Positions 1 through 10,295 of a stretch of 64,000 nt of DNA are shown one piece after another. Within the stretch, counting starts at the first letter, position 1; every line of letters begins with the position of its first letter. This DNA comes from Tieghemiomyces parasiticus. Its lineage: Eukaryota > Kickxellomycota > Dimargaritomycetes > Dimargaritales > Dimargaritaceae. The notes under the pieces are model-generated. The model was not told the origin of the DNA. It worked only from the letters and a program-made list of their open reading frames with translations, and ran no database searches. Position numbers and translations under genes: made by a program. The DNA is taken from NCBI GenBank assembly GCA_027575765.1, contig JANBPT010000122.1, forward strand, positions 1-64,000, given 5' to 3'.

Positions 1-281
1 TAATCACCGGTTGGTGAGAACTCGACGAGATCAACCACTGAGTCTGTAGTCTGACAAATGCGCAACAGATAGGCGGCGGTCATGGTGAGCCAGAGACCAA
101 CGAGCGAAACGTCCTCTGCGGAGGCGAGAGTACGGGCTGCGCTGGCTAGTGCAGGAACCATGTCGATAACCTCCGTGGCCATGCACTGCACGGACTCCTC
201 TGAACGGCGATGGTCGAAAGGGAGGTTGAGGTCGACGGAGACATCGGCCAGGAGCTCTTCCCAATAACGGTGGTCGGCCAT
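1..281 (-). CDS. Unidentified protein, N-terminal 93 codons (cut by window edge)
   Basis: An open frame begins at an ATG (281-279) and runs 93 codons to the window edge without a stop. It starts MADHRYWEELLADV and continues with amphipathic, helix-like sequence (for example SLVGLWLTMTAAYLLRIC around residues 59-76). It reads as real coding sequence: balanced composition, no low complexity and no internal stop. An intron donor could lie near the edge, since ACCG/GTGATT occurs at about positions 4-9. I do not recognise the family. The helical look would fit an all-alpha or HEAT/ARM-type protein, but that is only an impression. The rest of the gene lies outside the window. Confidence 0.55.
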   Translation of the reverse strand, partial: MADHRYWEELLADVSVDLNLPFDHRRSEESVQCMATEVIDMVPALASAARTLASAEDVSLVGLWLTMTAAYLLRICQTTDSVVDLVEFSPTGD

Positions 282-3200
282 CTGGCAACTGTCCCCGCGC
301 TTCGAGTGAGGAGGGTTAGGAAAGCCGGCAGTAGGGTTGACTAGCTTGCTAGCGAGCATATTGATGGTTGAATGGGTCTACAGGAGGACACGTGGTGGCG
401 GTAGATTAGGCACTTGACAGGGACGTTGAGCAGGAGAGATAGTGGGAGATTGGGCTTGTTTGGCGATGGGCTTTCAGATCAGGATAGAGGCGACGACGTG
501 GATCGGCTTAGCTTTATATTCACTCATCAACCAAGCAGCCGTTTCCCCCTTTGACGTACTCCGGCCGGAACCCATCCCTCCTTCTAGGACGTCAGAGGTA
601 GGGCGGCCCGGCGATAACGAAAGAAATGGATTTCTATTACCTTGACATCCTTTTCCCTCGCATCTGCGTGTATATGCTGTTGCTTATCTAATTGCGTGTG
701 AGACACCCCCTGAAGCTGACGAGGACGGCCTGCCTGTCCACTCCACGAGCGACAGACAGTCAGCCATACTCATAATTTCATCTATCAACCCACCACTACA
801 ATGTGCCTGTGACAGGGATAACGGATCGATTCAATGGCAGCGATACGCGCGCCTTCCAGCGGTGACTCGCCTTAGGCACGAAAGGGGGTAGTGCAGAAGA
901 CATTGTTAAGGTATATTAAGGCGTAGGAGAGAAAACGTACTGTGCCGAGGGTACTGCCGGGCCCTGAGGCCTGACGTATCCCGAGAATCCGCCGAAGATG
1001 AGTCGTGTCAGATTCTGATGAGCAATCTCTTCGACATGAACGATCTAAAGGGCAATCCACGGGATATTCTTCAAAGGGGTGGCGGCCGGCGGCGATGGCA
1101 ATGTCCCCGGTGGAATATGCTTGCCGCCGATACGAGGTCAGATATTGCTTCCCCTTCTTCATCTGGGGATATGTTGCCTTCGCCTCTTTTTTTCTTTACT
1201 CGATCGACCTACCTTGCGGTGGCTCGCTTTTATGGTTAATGCCGAGCGTGGACATCCGTTCCACTCCCCTGATAACCTCCTGACGTTTATCCCCACTTAA
1301 AGTTCCCCAACTTGCCTTAATAGAAAAGGTAGGTTGGGTAATCTTCCCTCCGAACTCATCCCGCTCAGGATAGTTTGCCTATCGCCACTGATTAATACGA
1401 GCTTTATTATTCTATAGGACGCACTCATCTGATCATTCACCACCAAGTTTCATAGCTTGTTGCATTGGATGTAGCTGCCAGTAAGGGGATGAAGAGGGCA
1501 CAGCTCACCGATGAATAGGGGTCCCAATCCTTTGCATCCATGTGGGGATACTTACCCCCCTTTAGAGGTACTTCCCCCTGCACTTCATTCCTTATACTGG
1601 GCCTTCTTCCTCGAGAATAATATTTCACACTGATACAGGACGACCGAAAACGGAACCGAGTCGGTATAATGTCTCGGACCAGTCGCCGCTAGACCGAGGC
1701 CCCAAACCTATCACACCATCCCCATGACCGCTGCAGACTTTGGGGGACCTTCTTGGTGAAAACCTTATACATCATTTTACCCGATACGACTCTCGCCCCA
1801 CGCGCTCTCCATACAGGGGGCCCGCCAGGTCTATACCCCGGCTCATGAACGTCCAGTGTCTGCTATATTTACTCTACACATTTACCACTACTGTCCTTTC
1901 CTTGCAGCTTGCCGACCATCTAACATAGTCTCATGGCTCACCCCTCGCTATCCACGTCTGGTACTTATTGAACCCACCGACCCACGTCAATTTGCACCAA
2001 CGAGACCTTGCTGCCAGGACAGGCCCGACTGCAAGACCGCAGGTGGTCCCGGCCAACAACATAATGAACCACAGTCTGTATTACGTTGGGGACCAATACT
2101 ATGACAATTGCCATGCAGCCCTGCTTTCAGTTCAGCTTTCTCTTAATTGAGTAAACCCCTGTCTCATCGTTTAAATTTCAACGAATTCTTACTGTTGACA
2201 CTCTGTGGTCGATTGAAATGCCTTCCCAATGTTAATTCTATTGAATCATTGGTTGATGCCGCATCCATGCCTCCGCGCACCCCATACCATAGCTTGACCC
2301 CGATCAATGATGGCCTACCTATTTGGTAGTTTATATTATCTAGGCTGCACACTTTTATCCATATCTATTATCCTCCCTTTCTTTACCTACTTTCCATCTA
2401 TCCTTTCCGATAGACGTACAGTCTTCCTGAGCTTCGAACAGTGCCTCCATTCCAGGCGCTGCCGCCTCCTATCTTTCTAGGACCTTCTCTTTTCTCTACC
2501 CTTGCTCTGCAGGCTACCTAGCCGCCCTTCAGTTCATGCCGGCGCCCAGTCCCTCCACGGCCTGGTGTCCTGGATTCCCCTAGTCCAGGCTGGCTAGTTA
2601 CTTGATCGATGTTAGCCATCATTCAAGTATTAAAAACCTAACGGTCGCCACTCAATAGACGACAACATCCAACATAACAATCCCCAACCCCCATTCGAAG
2701 CTTGAAGCTTGTTTAATGTTTTAGTAAGTTTAGGCCTACCACACGCTCCTAAACAAGTGTCGCCTGCATTATTCCTTATCGATGGCTGTGCCATCATGGT
2801 TTTTCATGACCTCACCTATATGGTCAGCAGCATCCTCAGAGACTTCCCTTTGCATATGCCAAATATTCCCTATTTTTTCTGATCATAATAGTAGCCCTCT
2901 GGGCTATTGTGACAGGGTGTACGATCTGAGTGAGTGGAGAAGATTAGATGAAGCCCAAGAGAAGGCCAATCGGTGAGGTAATGAAGGCAGTAAACGATTT
3001 TGCTCATTTAACGAGCCTACACTTATGACCAACTCTCCCACTTAAAATCTATGCGTTGGCGGATGATGAGACACCGGTTGGTGTAGTCATGATACTCAAT
3101 TCTACCCCCCGTGGCTATGGTGGGGATGATTCGGCTTTTTCTAAGTTCATCTCGAAATTTTTATGGTCTCTTTCTTCTGGGTTGATAGTATGCAGCCGTT

Positions 3201-6200
3201 CTTGATGGACGGCCGGTTGTGTTGGTTCCACCAGGAAGCCCATTAATGGAAGCGTACAGAATTGGACTAGGAGGCATCCTGATGAGTCACTCAGTTACCC
3301 CCTCATTTCACGACTGGCAGCGCAGTTTTCTTGACCACTTGGACTCCACCCCTTTACCGCCCGTTGAGCACTAATAATCACACCATTGACCTATACCAAT
3401 TACTGTCCGATACATCTTTTTCAACACGTTGGCTTTGATATATTTGACAAACAATGCGTAGATATCCCAACTGAGGACCAAGGATTGCGGTATCTCAGTC
3501 ATCCCACCAGAAGACTGGCTTAAGTCGTCATGACTCAATCTAAACAGACCAAAGACTGTGTCGGCACCCAAAAGCTAACGTCCGCGGAAATCCTGGAAGC
3601 CACGGAAACGCCTCGCAGGAACGACCGCAACCCCTTAGCACCAGCAATTGGCCGAACCAAGTGACTCATCAAATTTTTTATGACTAACTACCAAGCACCA
3701 GACCAAGACCCGACCCCTCACACATTTCCCGGCTATATATAAGCCAACGAACCTAACTACTAATATTGTAACATATCATTTATCCACCTCGCACCGATTG
3801 CAGAATAGTACCCCTTGGGGTCTCGATTACCATGTCTAAAATATTATATTTAAAAGGGACATGAATCAAGGTTACAAGACAGACTCAGCGACGGACATGA
3901 TGTGCCTTCGGTAGGCAGGTTGTGCAGTCGAGAACTATTCTCTATAGCGTAGCCTAGTAGATACGCGCAAGTTGGCTTCAATGGTATTATGCCGAGTTTT
4001 CAGCCTTCACTGCCCTCGCGCAGGGAGAGGCTGGCCAGAACCAAGACGGGGCGGCTCTGAGGAATAGTCCGTGACCACTGAGTAACCGTCTACAATAGGG
4101 AAACAGGAAGGGACTGACTGCCGGTGGAAAGACGGGAACGCCTTACACAGTGTGAATGAGGATGTGGTTGCTATGCGACATTAGGCTCCGAAGACACTCA
4201 ACTCGTTGACGATCAAATTATAAGTTAGCACGGCGAAAAAATAGAAGGGGCAGTGCACTTGAATGGAAATGGAAATTTAGGCAAGCCGCCCCCTTCTATA
4301 TTGCAACGGTGGTATATAGAGTCGGATTATCTAGCACTAGTTATCGCGACCTACTAACTCCGGGCCTCTATGCTGCCGGTTACCCGGAGGTTATGAGAAA
4401 ATTCCACAATGATAGCCGGCATGCACGGTCGCACCTACTTCCCATGGTAAAATGGTGTGGTGTTCAGGCAGATAACCTCGCCCGGGAATAGTCCCTCGAC
4501 GCCAGGGCTTCGCCTCTTAGTACCGCTCTCTTTCTAGTAGCCCATGACTAGCTTGAGGTCCAAGTGCTCATCCTCCCTTCTAACTGTACCTTTCAAAGTG
4601 CCGAATTTTTTGCTCTCTCTGCCTACTCCACGGCGCCTCGTTAAGTATATCGGTTATGCGACCCGGTGCAATGTGGTAAGCGAAAATTGGTGTCTTTAAA
4701 TACACCCAGTCAAGGCGGCCTGCTATGGGCTATGTGTCGTGAACGTCGTGAATTGGTGATGTGGAACCCGTGCCCCCCCCCCTCGCTCGCGACTTAGGCC
4801 CAAGTCAACAACGATAGCAGCTGACAGATCATAACGGGCACACCTGTAGGGGCCAGAACGCTGTGGATGAGGGGCACGCCAGTCAGGGGGCACGGTGGCA
4901 ATTCTCTTAAGGTAGGGTCGGCCGACTAATCACTTCGCTTGGGTTTCTATTTACAGTCACAGCACGCTCGGCACCTTTGCCAATAATTTTATAGCTATAA
5001 ATAAATACAACGTTCATTGAAAAATGCCGGTTTTTATTGTCCCGAGTTAGTTCGTAGTCAGCTGGTTTAAGGAAACGATCCACTTGCGTCTGTGTTAAAT
5101 TTCAAGGCCTTAGTTTCTTCTAAAGCCGTGCTATACACCTTTCCAGTCCAGACCTCTGGCCCTCCAATCAACCGCAATACTAGCCCTTCGATTCAAGATA
5201 CTTCCGCTTAGCTATAAACCGCACCAACCGAGCTGTAATTATTGCTCCCCTATCCCCCATGAATCATGGCTAGCAAGGAACGATCCTCACCGTGCTAACG
5301 CAGTTGCCCCTACTCACAGTCAAATACTAGAGTTAAATTATTTCCTAATATGAATGACCTTATATCAAGCGGGATAGTACCCCTTGTACAGCGCGATTAC
5401 TCATCCTTCGCATTCGCTTTTGATCCTAACCAGTGTCTGCAGATTCACACGAGAATACTTCGAAATAAGTGGCCATCACGTACGCGGCAAGGTTGAGGAG
5501 GGGAACAACTGCTACCTGTGTGAGGGGTAAACAAAGTTCAACCCTCAGACATCAATGCGGGTTGCGGAGCCTTAGCACAGGAGGCGAAATGGAAAGGTTT
5601 TTTTTCCAGCTGTACATGGGCCACTCATTCCCTCCCTTTTCATTAACTGGTGAACGAACCTGGGGCAGGGCATCGACAAGGGGGGGGGTGGCTAGTGATG
5701 ACTTACATAACTGGACGGGCTGCTGCGTCATGTGCGAACAATTGGGGGTCGGTTCAGGGAGTGAGGAACGTGGTCACTAGGGAGTACAACGAGATGTAAC
5801 CCACAACAGTGACTGATTTTAGGGAGAATCAATTCCACATATTTTTTTATTTACATCGACCGAATTAGCCTCATCACCTCTTACTCCTTGGGCGCCCGTG
5901 CTCTGCTAGGCACTTTCGAAGGGAAAGCTATCACCCACCTTCCCTCCTCGCACTCAATAGGTACCTTTCCTTCCCCCTCCGCGGTCAAGATCCGCTTCTG
6001 TTGTTATTTTTTAATATTAGCGAAGGCTGAATCGGTTGGAGGCCAGCAGCCTGGTCGAAGACCTCCCTGTAGAATCTCAGGGGCATGTTGTGGCGGCGCC
6101 GGCCGGTCATTCAGTCTTCATGATAACCTGCACCCTAATCAGAGCAGCTGGTCTTTGATTCAGAGTAAGGCCCTGATCCGCCACAGGCGAAGGCCCACAT

Positions 6201-6509
6201 GGTGATGCTTGATCATATAAAGGGCCCTGGCCGCCGTCTAAGTCTACGACACTATCACGCCTCGGTCTTGTTACCTTGCCTCTAAAACCTCGCACGTCAA
6301 TTTTAAACATTGAAACTCACCCATCGTTCCTCATTTTTCATGAGCAGTTACCTACACCCACCGCCCGTCATACGTACTCATACACAAACCGTTCCCCCTG
6401 ATTTTTTCATCCATCATTTATCGCCGCTGCCCTAGCAAGCCAGCTAGCCCAGAATTCATACGGTTCTGAAGACCCCCTCCACTTGACCTTTCTAATCCGA
6501 ATCCCCACG
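282..6509. other. Gene-free stretch, 6.2 kb
   Basis: No supported gene. Open frames are at most about 105 codons, mostly lack an ATG start, are crossed by frames on the other strand and show no recognisable motif. The DNA is AT-richer than the flanking coding sequence and carries homopolymer runs (C10 at 4773-4782, G9 at 5680-5688). The last 300 bp hold a TATA box (6216-6221) and presumably the promoter and leader of the GH16 gene. Confidence 0.6.
6216..6221 (+). promoter_or_regulatory. TATA box of the GH16 gene
   Basis: TATAAA in the context CATATAAAGGG, 289 bp upstream of the GH16 ATG. It resembles the boxes before the other secreted or stress genes here. The distance implies a leader of roughly 250 nt. 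Confidence 0.45.
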
Positions 6510-7184
6510 ATGCGTTTTCTCGCCACCGTTGCCACCGTCCTCGCCCTGTACACCAGTACCGCTCTGGCCCAGAGTGTGTGCTCCACCAAGGAGTGGAGGT
6601 TCAACTCGGCAGCCGATATGAAAGACTTCCGTGTGGACTGGTGCCCTGAGAATGCCTACGTCGAGAATGGCGCCATGGTGTGGAGACTCACCCCGACCTG
6701 CGGTACCACCGTGATTTACCCAAAGCACATGACCCGCGGGCGCATCGAGGCCGTCATCAAGGCCGGACCAACCTCGGGCGTGGTCACCGCCTTCATCATG
6801 CAGGGAAACTCCCCGAAGGACGAGATCGACCTCGAGTGGGTAGGTAAGGATCCCCACCGCGTGCAGTCCATGTATTTCGTTAACGGCGAGCGAGTCCCCG
6901 GTGACGAGCTCCCTGGGTACCACGACTGCAGCCACGCCGCCGACATGTTTCATACGTACGCCATTGACTTCTCCCCAGACAGTGTGAGCTGGTCCGTCGA
7001 CGGCAATGTCGTGCGCACCATCAGTCGTTCCTCCGGCCAACCGTTCCCCAACCAGGCTGACCTACTGCGGATGGGCGTGTGGGACGGATCAAAGAATAGC
7101 TTTTGGGCGGGGGTGGTTGACTGGAATTCCGCCAGTGCCTATTACGCCTACATGGACCGTCTGAGCATCACCGAGTATTGTTAG
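6510..7184 (+). CDS. Secreted GH16 Crh-like transglycosylase
   Basis: Single exon, 224 residues. Residues 1-20 are a signal peptide (MRFLATVATVLALYTSTALA, likely cleaved before QSVC). The rest is one GH16 domain with the catalytic ExDxE motif in DEIDLEWVG: nucleophile Glu105, Asp107 and acid/base Glu109. The following VQSMYFVNG and GYHDCSHAADMFHTYAIDFSPD blocks fit Crh/Utr2-type enzymes, which in fungi link chitin to beta-1,6 or beta-1,3-glucan in the wall. The four N-terminal Cys (23, 45, 64 and one later) suit a secreted fold. The ATG at 6510 is the first that gives a signal peptide. The protein stops directly after the catalytic domain (DRLSITEYC), with no Ser/Thr stalk, CBM18 or GPI signal, so it is probably soluble. 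A related GH16 glucanase role is possible. Confidence 0.88.
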   Translation: MRFLATVATVLALYTSTALAQSVCSTKEWRFNSAADMKDFRVDWCPENAYVENGAMVWRLTPTCGTTVIYPKHMTRGRIEAVIKAGPTSGVVTAFIMQGNSPKDEIDLEWVGKDPHRVQSMYFVNGERVPGDELPGYHDCSHAADMFHTYAIDFSPDSVSWSVDGNVVRTISRSSGQPFPNQADLLRMGVWDGSKNSFWAGVVDWNSASAYYAYMDRLSITEYC

Positions 7185-8345
7185 CCCAACCTTCCGTCCT
7201 CGCCGTGGGCCTCCCGTCGAGTATGTGTTTTTAATTATCCCTTATACCATCTCCTCCTGGCCCCATTGGTCAGCGACAGATCCTTGGATTTCCATTCAAT
7301 AGGATGTTCCCTGCAACAATTCCAGGGGAACAGTCCTCAGTCAAGGTACTGATTACAACATACCCGCTATCCATTCGGTGTCATCAGCCCCTGTCCAGTC
7401 GCAATGGCCCCTTTGCCTGTTTTGTACCACCAACTCATAATACGCATCATAAACACCCACTCATCTCCACCGCCATCTTACATGTGCCTGGGTCTTCGCA
7501 GTGCCTTCTGCCCTCGACGCCATGCTAACCTGTCTATATACCGTAGTTTTCCCTTTCCGTACGGTCAACCGAGGGGTGAGGAGTACTAGGTAAGAGAATT
7601 GATATCGTCCAGCGTATCAATCGTCTCGCACATCCATAATACATCTGACCTGTAGGTACTTGCCTACATTAATAGCCCGATGTGTCCCTGACTGGGAATA
7701 TAGTATCAATGGCTTGGTTACGCAGACCCTGTCAGTGCTACTAAGAGCGTCCGAAAGTTAGGTTGCACATTGTGTCATGTTGAATGAGGTCATACCTGGC
7801 AGTAACATGGCACGGACGCGGCCGTCGCAAACCTGTTGGGCTACCTAGTTGACCTACCCGTCCTTATGGGTCATTTCATCCTAAGCTGCTAGCTGCGTCG
7901 GCTTCGTCGACCACCAAAGTCTCCAGCAAGCCCGGCCTTGTACCCGGCTCGCTCCTCTAACATCTTGACATTCCTTTGCTCACTAGACAACCATTGTCAG
8001 CCGATCGATTTGTTATGTAGGCGACTATTTATTTTCAGTACCGCAAAATACAGACGGGTACATTGCAAAGGGGGGAGGTACGATGGCCGGAAAGGTGGAG
8101 AAAATGTGCAGATTCGCTACAGGACTATAGAAAAAAGGTGAACAAAAGCAACTGGAGGGTGGACTATCTCTCGATTGTAAGTACCCGTGTTGGTAATGAG
8201 GGGTTAAGTTTTTAAAAAATGGTCAAGAAACATCCTAACTCCTTGGACTGTCGAGCAAAGATTGGAGCACAAATGGACTAACAGATATCCTGTAGGAGCC
8301 CCTAGCGAGGGCAGGCTTGTCCTAGCAAGCCAGTAAATGAGCCGC
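7185..8345. other. Convergent intergenic stretch, no gene seen
   Basis: Lies between the 3' ends of the GH16 gene (+) and the unidentified protein (-), so it should hold both 3' UTRs. No long or conserved frame is visible; the short frames at 7304-7589 overlap each other in different frames and look like chance. Confidence 0.5.
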
Positions 8346-10295
8346 TTAGCTGAACATACGCGATACGCGGCGCACCATGCGCTTCATAAAGTTCTGCTTG
8401 GGCGGGTGGGCGGCTGACTTACCGGCCGCAGGAACGGCGTCGTTAGCGGTACCGGGGGCCTCGCCAGTAGTGGTCGACTGCTGCTGGTGGGCAGTAGCGT
8501 TATCGGCCGCAGTTGGGGCGGTGGTACCGCTTGGCGCGGGACCTGGAGCCGATGTTGACGGGGCGGGGGCGTCAGCAGCTGACGTGGAACCCACCCGGGT
8601 CGTATCAGGTTGAGGGGGTGCCTGGGGGCCGTTCAGACCGAGGCCGGTACCGGCCTTGCGGGCACCGACGCTGCTGGCGTTACTAGGCTTGCTGCTGTGG
8701 GTGGATCCGGCCGCCTCGGCGGCGCTAGGCATCTGATTGGCCGAGCCCCGGCGAGATCCGGTTGTTCCCGCAGTCGGCACTTTGGCGGGCGGGATGGTGG
8801 TGTTGGCAGCGGCATCACCCTGCAGTCGATCCTTGGTAGCCGTCGGGGTGATATCATTGACGATGTGAGGCTGCCGGGGATCGGCGACGGGTTCCACAGA
8901 CGGAACAGCACCGTTAAGGCTGCTACCGTTACCCACTCGGTCGGTGTGAGAGGCGGCGTGAAGCGTCTTGATGGACGCATCGGTGTCGGCACCCGCCCCG
9001 GAGCTGACGTGCGAAGATACGTCGGCCGCATCAATGCTACGGCTGGCTGTGGTCGGGACAGTAGGCGGGATCGGGCCGGTGGCCTGCTGGGGGTTCAAAC
9101 CGAGAGCGGCTGTACCAACCTCCGCAGTGGCAGCCCCGGTACCGCTGCCACCGGTGGTAGCCGTAGTGTCGGCAGTCGTCGGCTCCATGGTGGACCGGGT
9201 CGCGGGCTGATCAGCCTGGGACTTCACAGGCTCGTCAGCAACGGCGACGATCGGCGGCACCCGTTTGGCCTGGGCGTTGGCTGGGAAGGGGTTGAGAACT
9301 GCGAAGCAACGTGTAGGCAGGTGTGTGGGGTAAGGTTAAGGCTGGGTGTTAAATAGCCGATAAATTCTCGGATTGGTCCCCCTCAAATGGGGGGTGGGGG
9401 AGGAGGCTTTACGGGCGGGAGTGGTGGGACCGCTCCGAGTCCAAAGGAACTGACTGGCCTATGAGACAAGGAGAGTACTACTTGGGAATAAAAAAAACTC
9501 ATCCCTGCGTCATTGATCGGCCTGCCATATTGTAGGCATTAAAAGTGGCTCGTATGAAGGCGGGAGATTCGGTTGGACGACGTGGTGAAGCAGTGGGAAA
9601 GATGGGTGTCAACCAGAGTTCCTCCCGCCGGCCGTGACCCAGGCCGTGACTTACCGTGGCTGGGCAGCGGGGTCTCGGGCTGAGTGGTGCGGTTTGCTAA
9701 GGACGAAAGCACATTGGGTCGATCGGGTCGCGATGCAGTGGGCAGGCAGTGATGCTAAAGTGTTAGCGCAAGGTCGGATTCGGAGAACGCCACCAGTCCT
9801 GTCGTGATCGTCCACTGGCAGAAACTGATGGAGATCGACAAACCGGCCATCGCGGACAATAAGGTCCAGGCGGTATGTACAACACGTGGTCGCACACGAG
9901 GTCGGGAAATTACCGACGATCAACGGGCGAAATGGCTTTACGTGGACCTGTCCAGACAAAACAGGCGGATGGGGATCTTATGCGCCCATACACTTACCAC
10001 CACCTAGAATGCCGATCGGGGTGTCATCGTCCGCAGCCAGGGCGGCGGCGTCACGCTGGACGGCAGGGCTGACGCTAGCGATGTTAGCAGCAGGGTGGGC
10101 GGCGGGAGCCTGGAGGGCCTCGGTAGGCGGCCTGACAGCTGGCTGGGCCAGCTCGTCAGCCACCACGGCGGGGGCGGTGACGGTATCGAGCGGGGTCGCG
10201 ACAGGGGTGGCCACCACAGGTGGTGTGGACGCCTTGCGAGTGGCGTTATTCTTGCTGCCCTTGTTACCCTTCTTGTTGCCCTTCTTGCCGGCCAT
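8346..10295 (-). CDS. Unidentified low-complexity protein, Lys-rich start and basic amphipathic C-terminus (3 predicted exons)
   Basis: Predicted exons, read on the minus strand: 10295-9998, 9696-9655 and 9298-8346, giving 430 residues. Exon 1 starts MAGKKGNKKGNKGSKNNATR and ends ...PIGILGG at donor GTAAGT in phase 1. Exon 3 begins after TTCGCAG with LNPFPANAQAKRVPP and ends KQNFMKRMVRRVSRMFS. Joining exon 1 directly to exon 3 is also in frame (416 residues). The 42-nt middle exon (CTTAG acceptor, GTAAGT donor) adds 14 residues without changing frame. The middle of the protein is Pro/Ala/Thr/Ser-rich and disordered, with two copies of a LGLN-led Pro/Gln segment. The C-terminal 15 residues form a basic amphipathic helix that might bind membrane or nucleic acid. 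A GTAAGT at about 8411-8416 lies inside exon 3 and could be an alternative donor. I do not recognise the family. Confidence 0.6.
9655..9696 (-). other. Predicted 42-nt frame-neutral microexon
   Basis: On the minus strand this segment is preceded by TCCTTAG, with CTAAC about 60 nt further upstream, and followed by GTAAGTCACGG. With the phase-1 G carried over from exon 1 it encodes ANRTTQPETPLPSH and hands a phase-1 G to exon 3, so it can be included or skipped without a frameshift. Its composition matches the host protein. It has not been shown to be transcribed. Confidence 0.5.

Noticed and set aside
6..3082. 12-mer CACCGGTTGGTG at 6-17 and again at 3071-3082
   Set aside because: Many 12-mers repeat by chance in 64 kb, and the flanks do not match.
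5469..5780. 103-codon frame
   Set aside because: No recognisable domain, no ATG context or neighbours supporting it.
8405..8420. GTAAGT donor on the minus strand inside exon 3 of the unidentified gene
   Set aside because: Reading through gives a plausible C-terminus, and no matching acceptor exon was seen; kept only as a possible alternative site.
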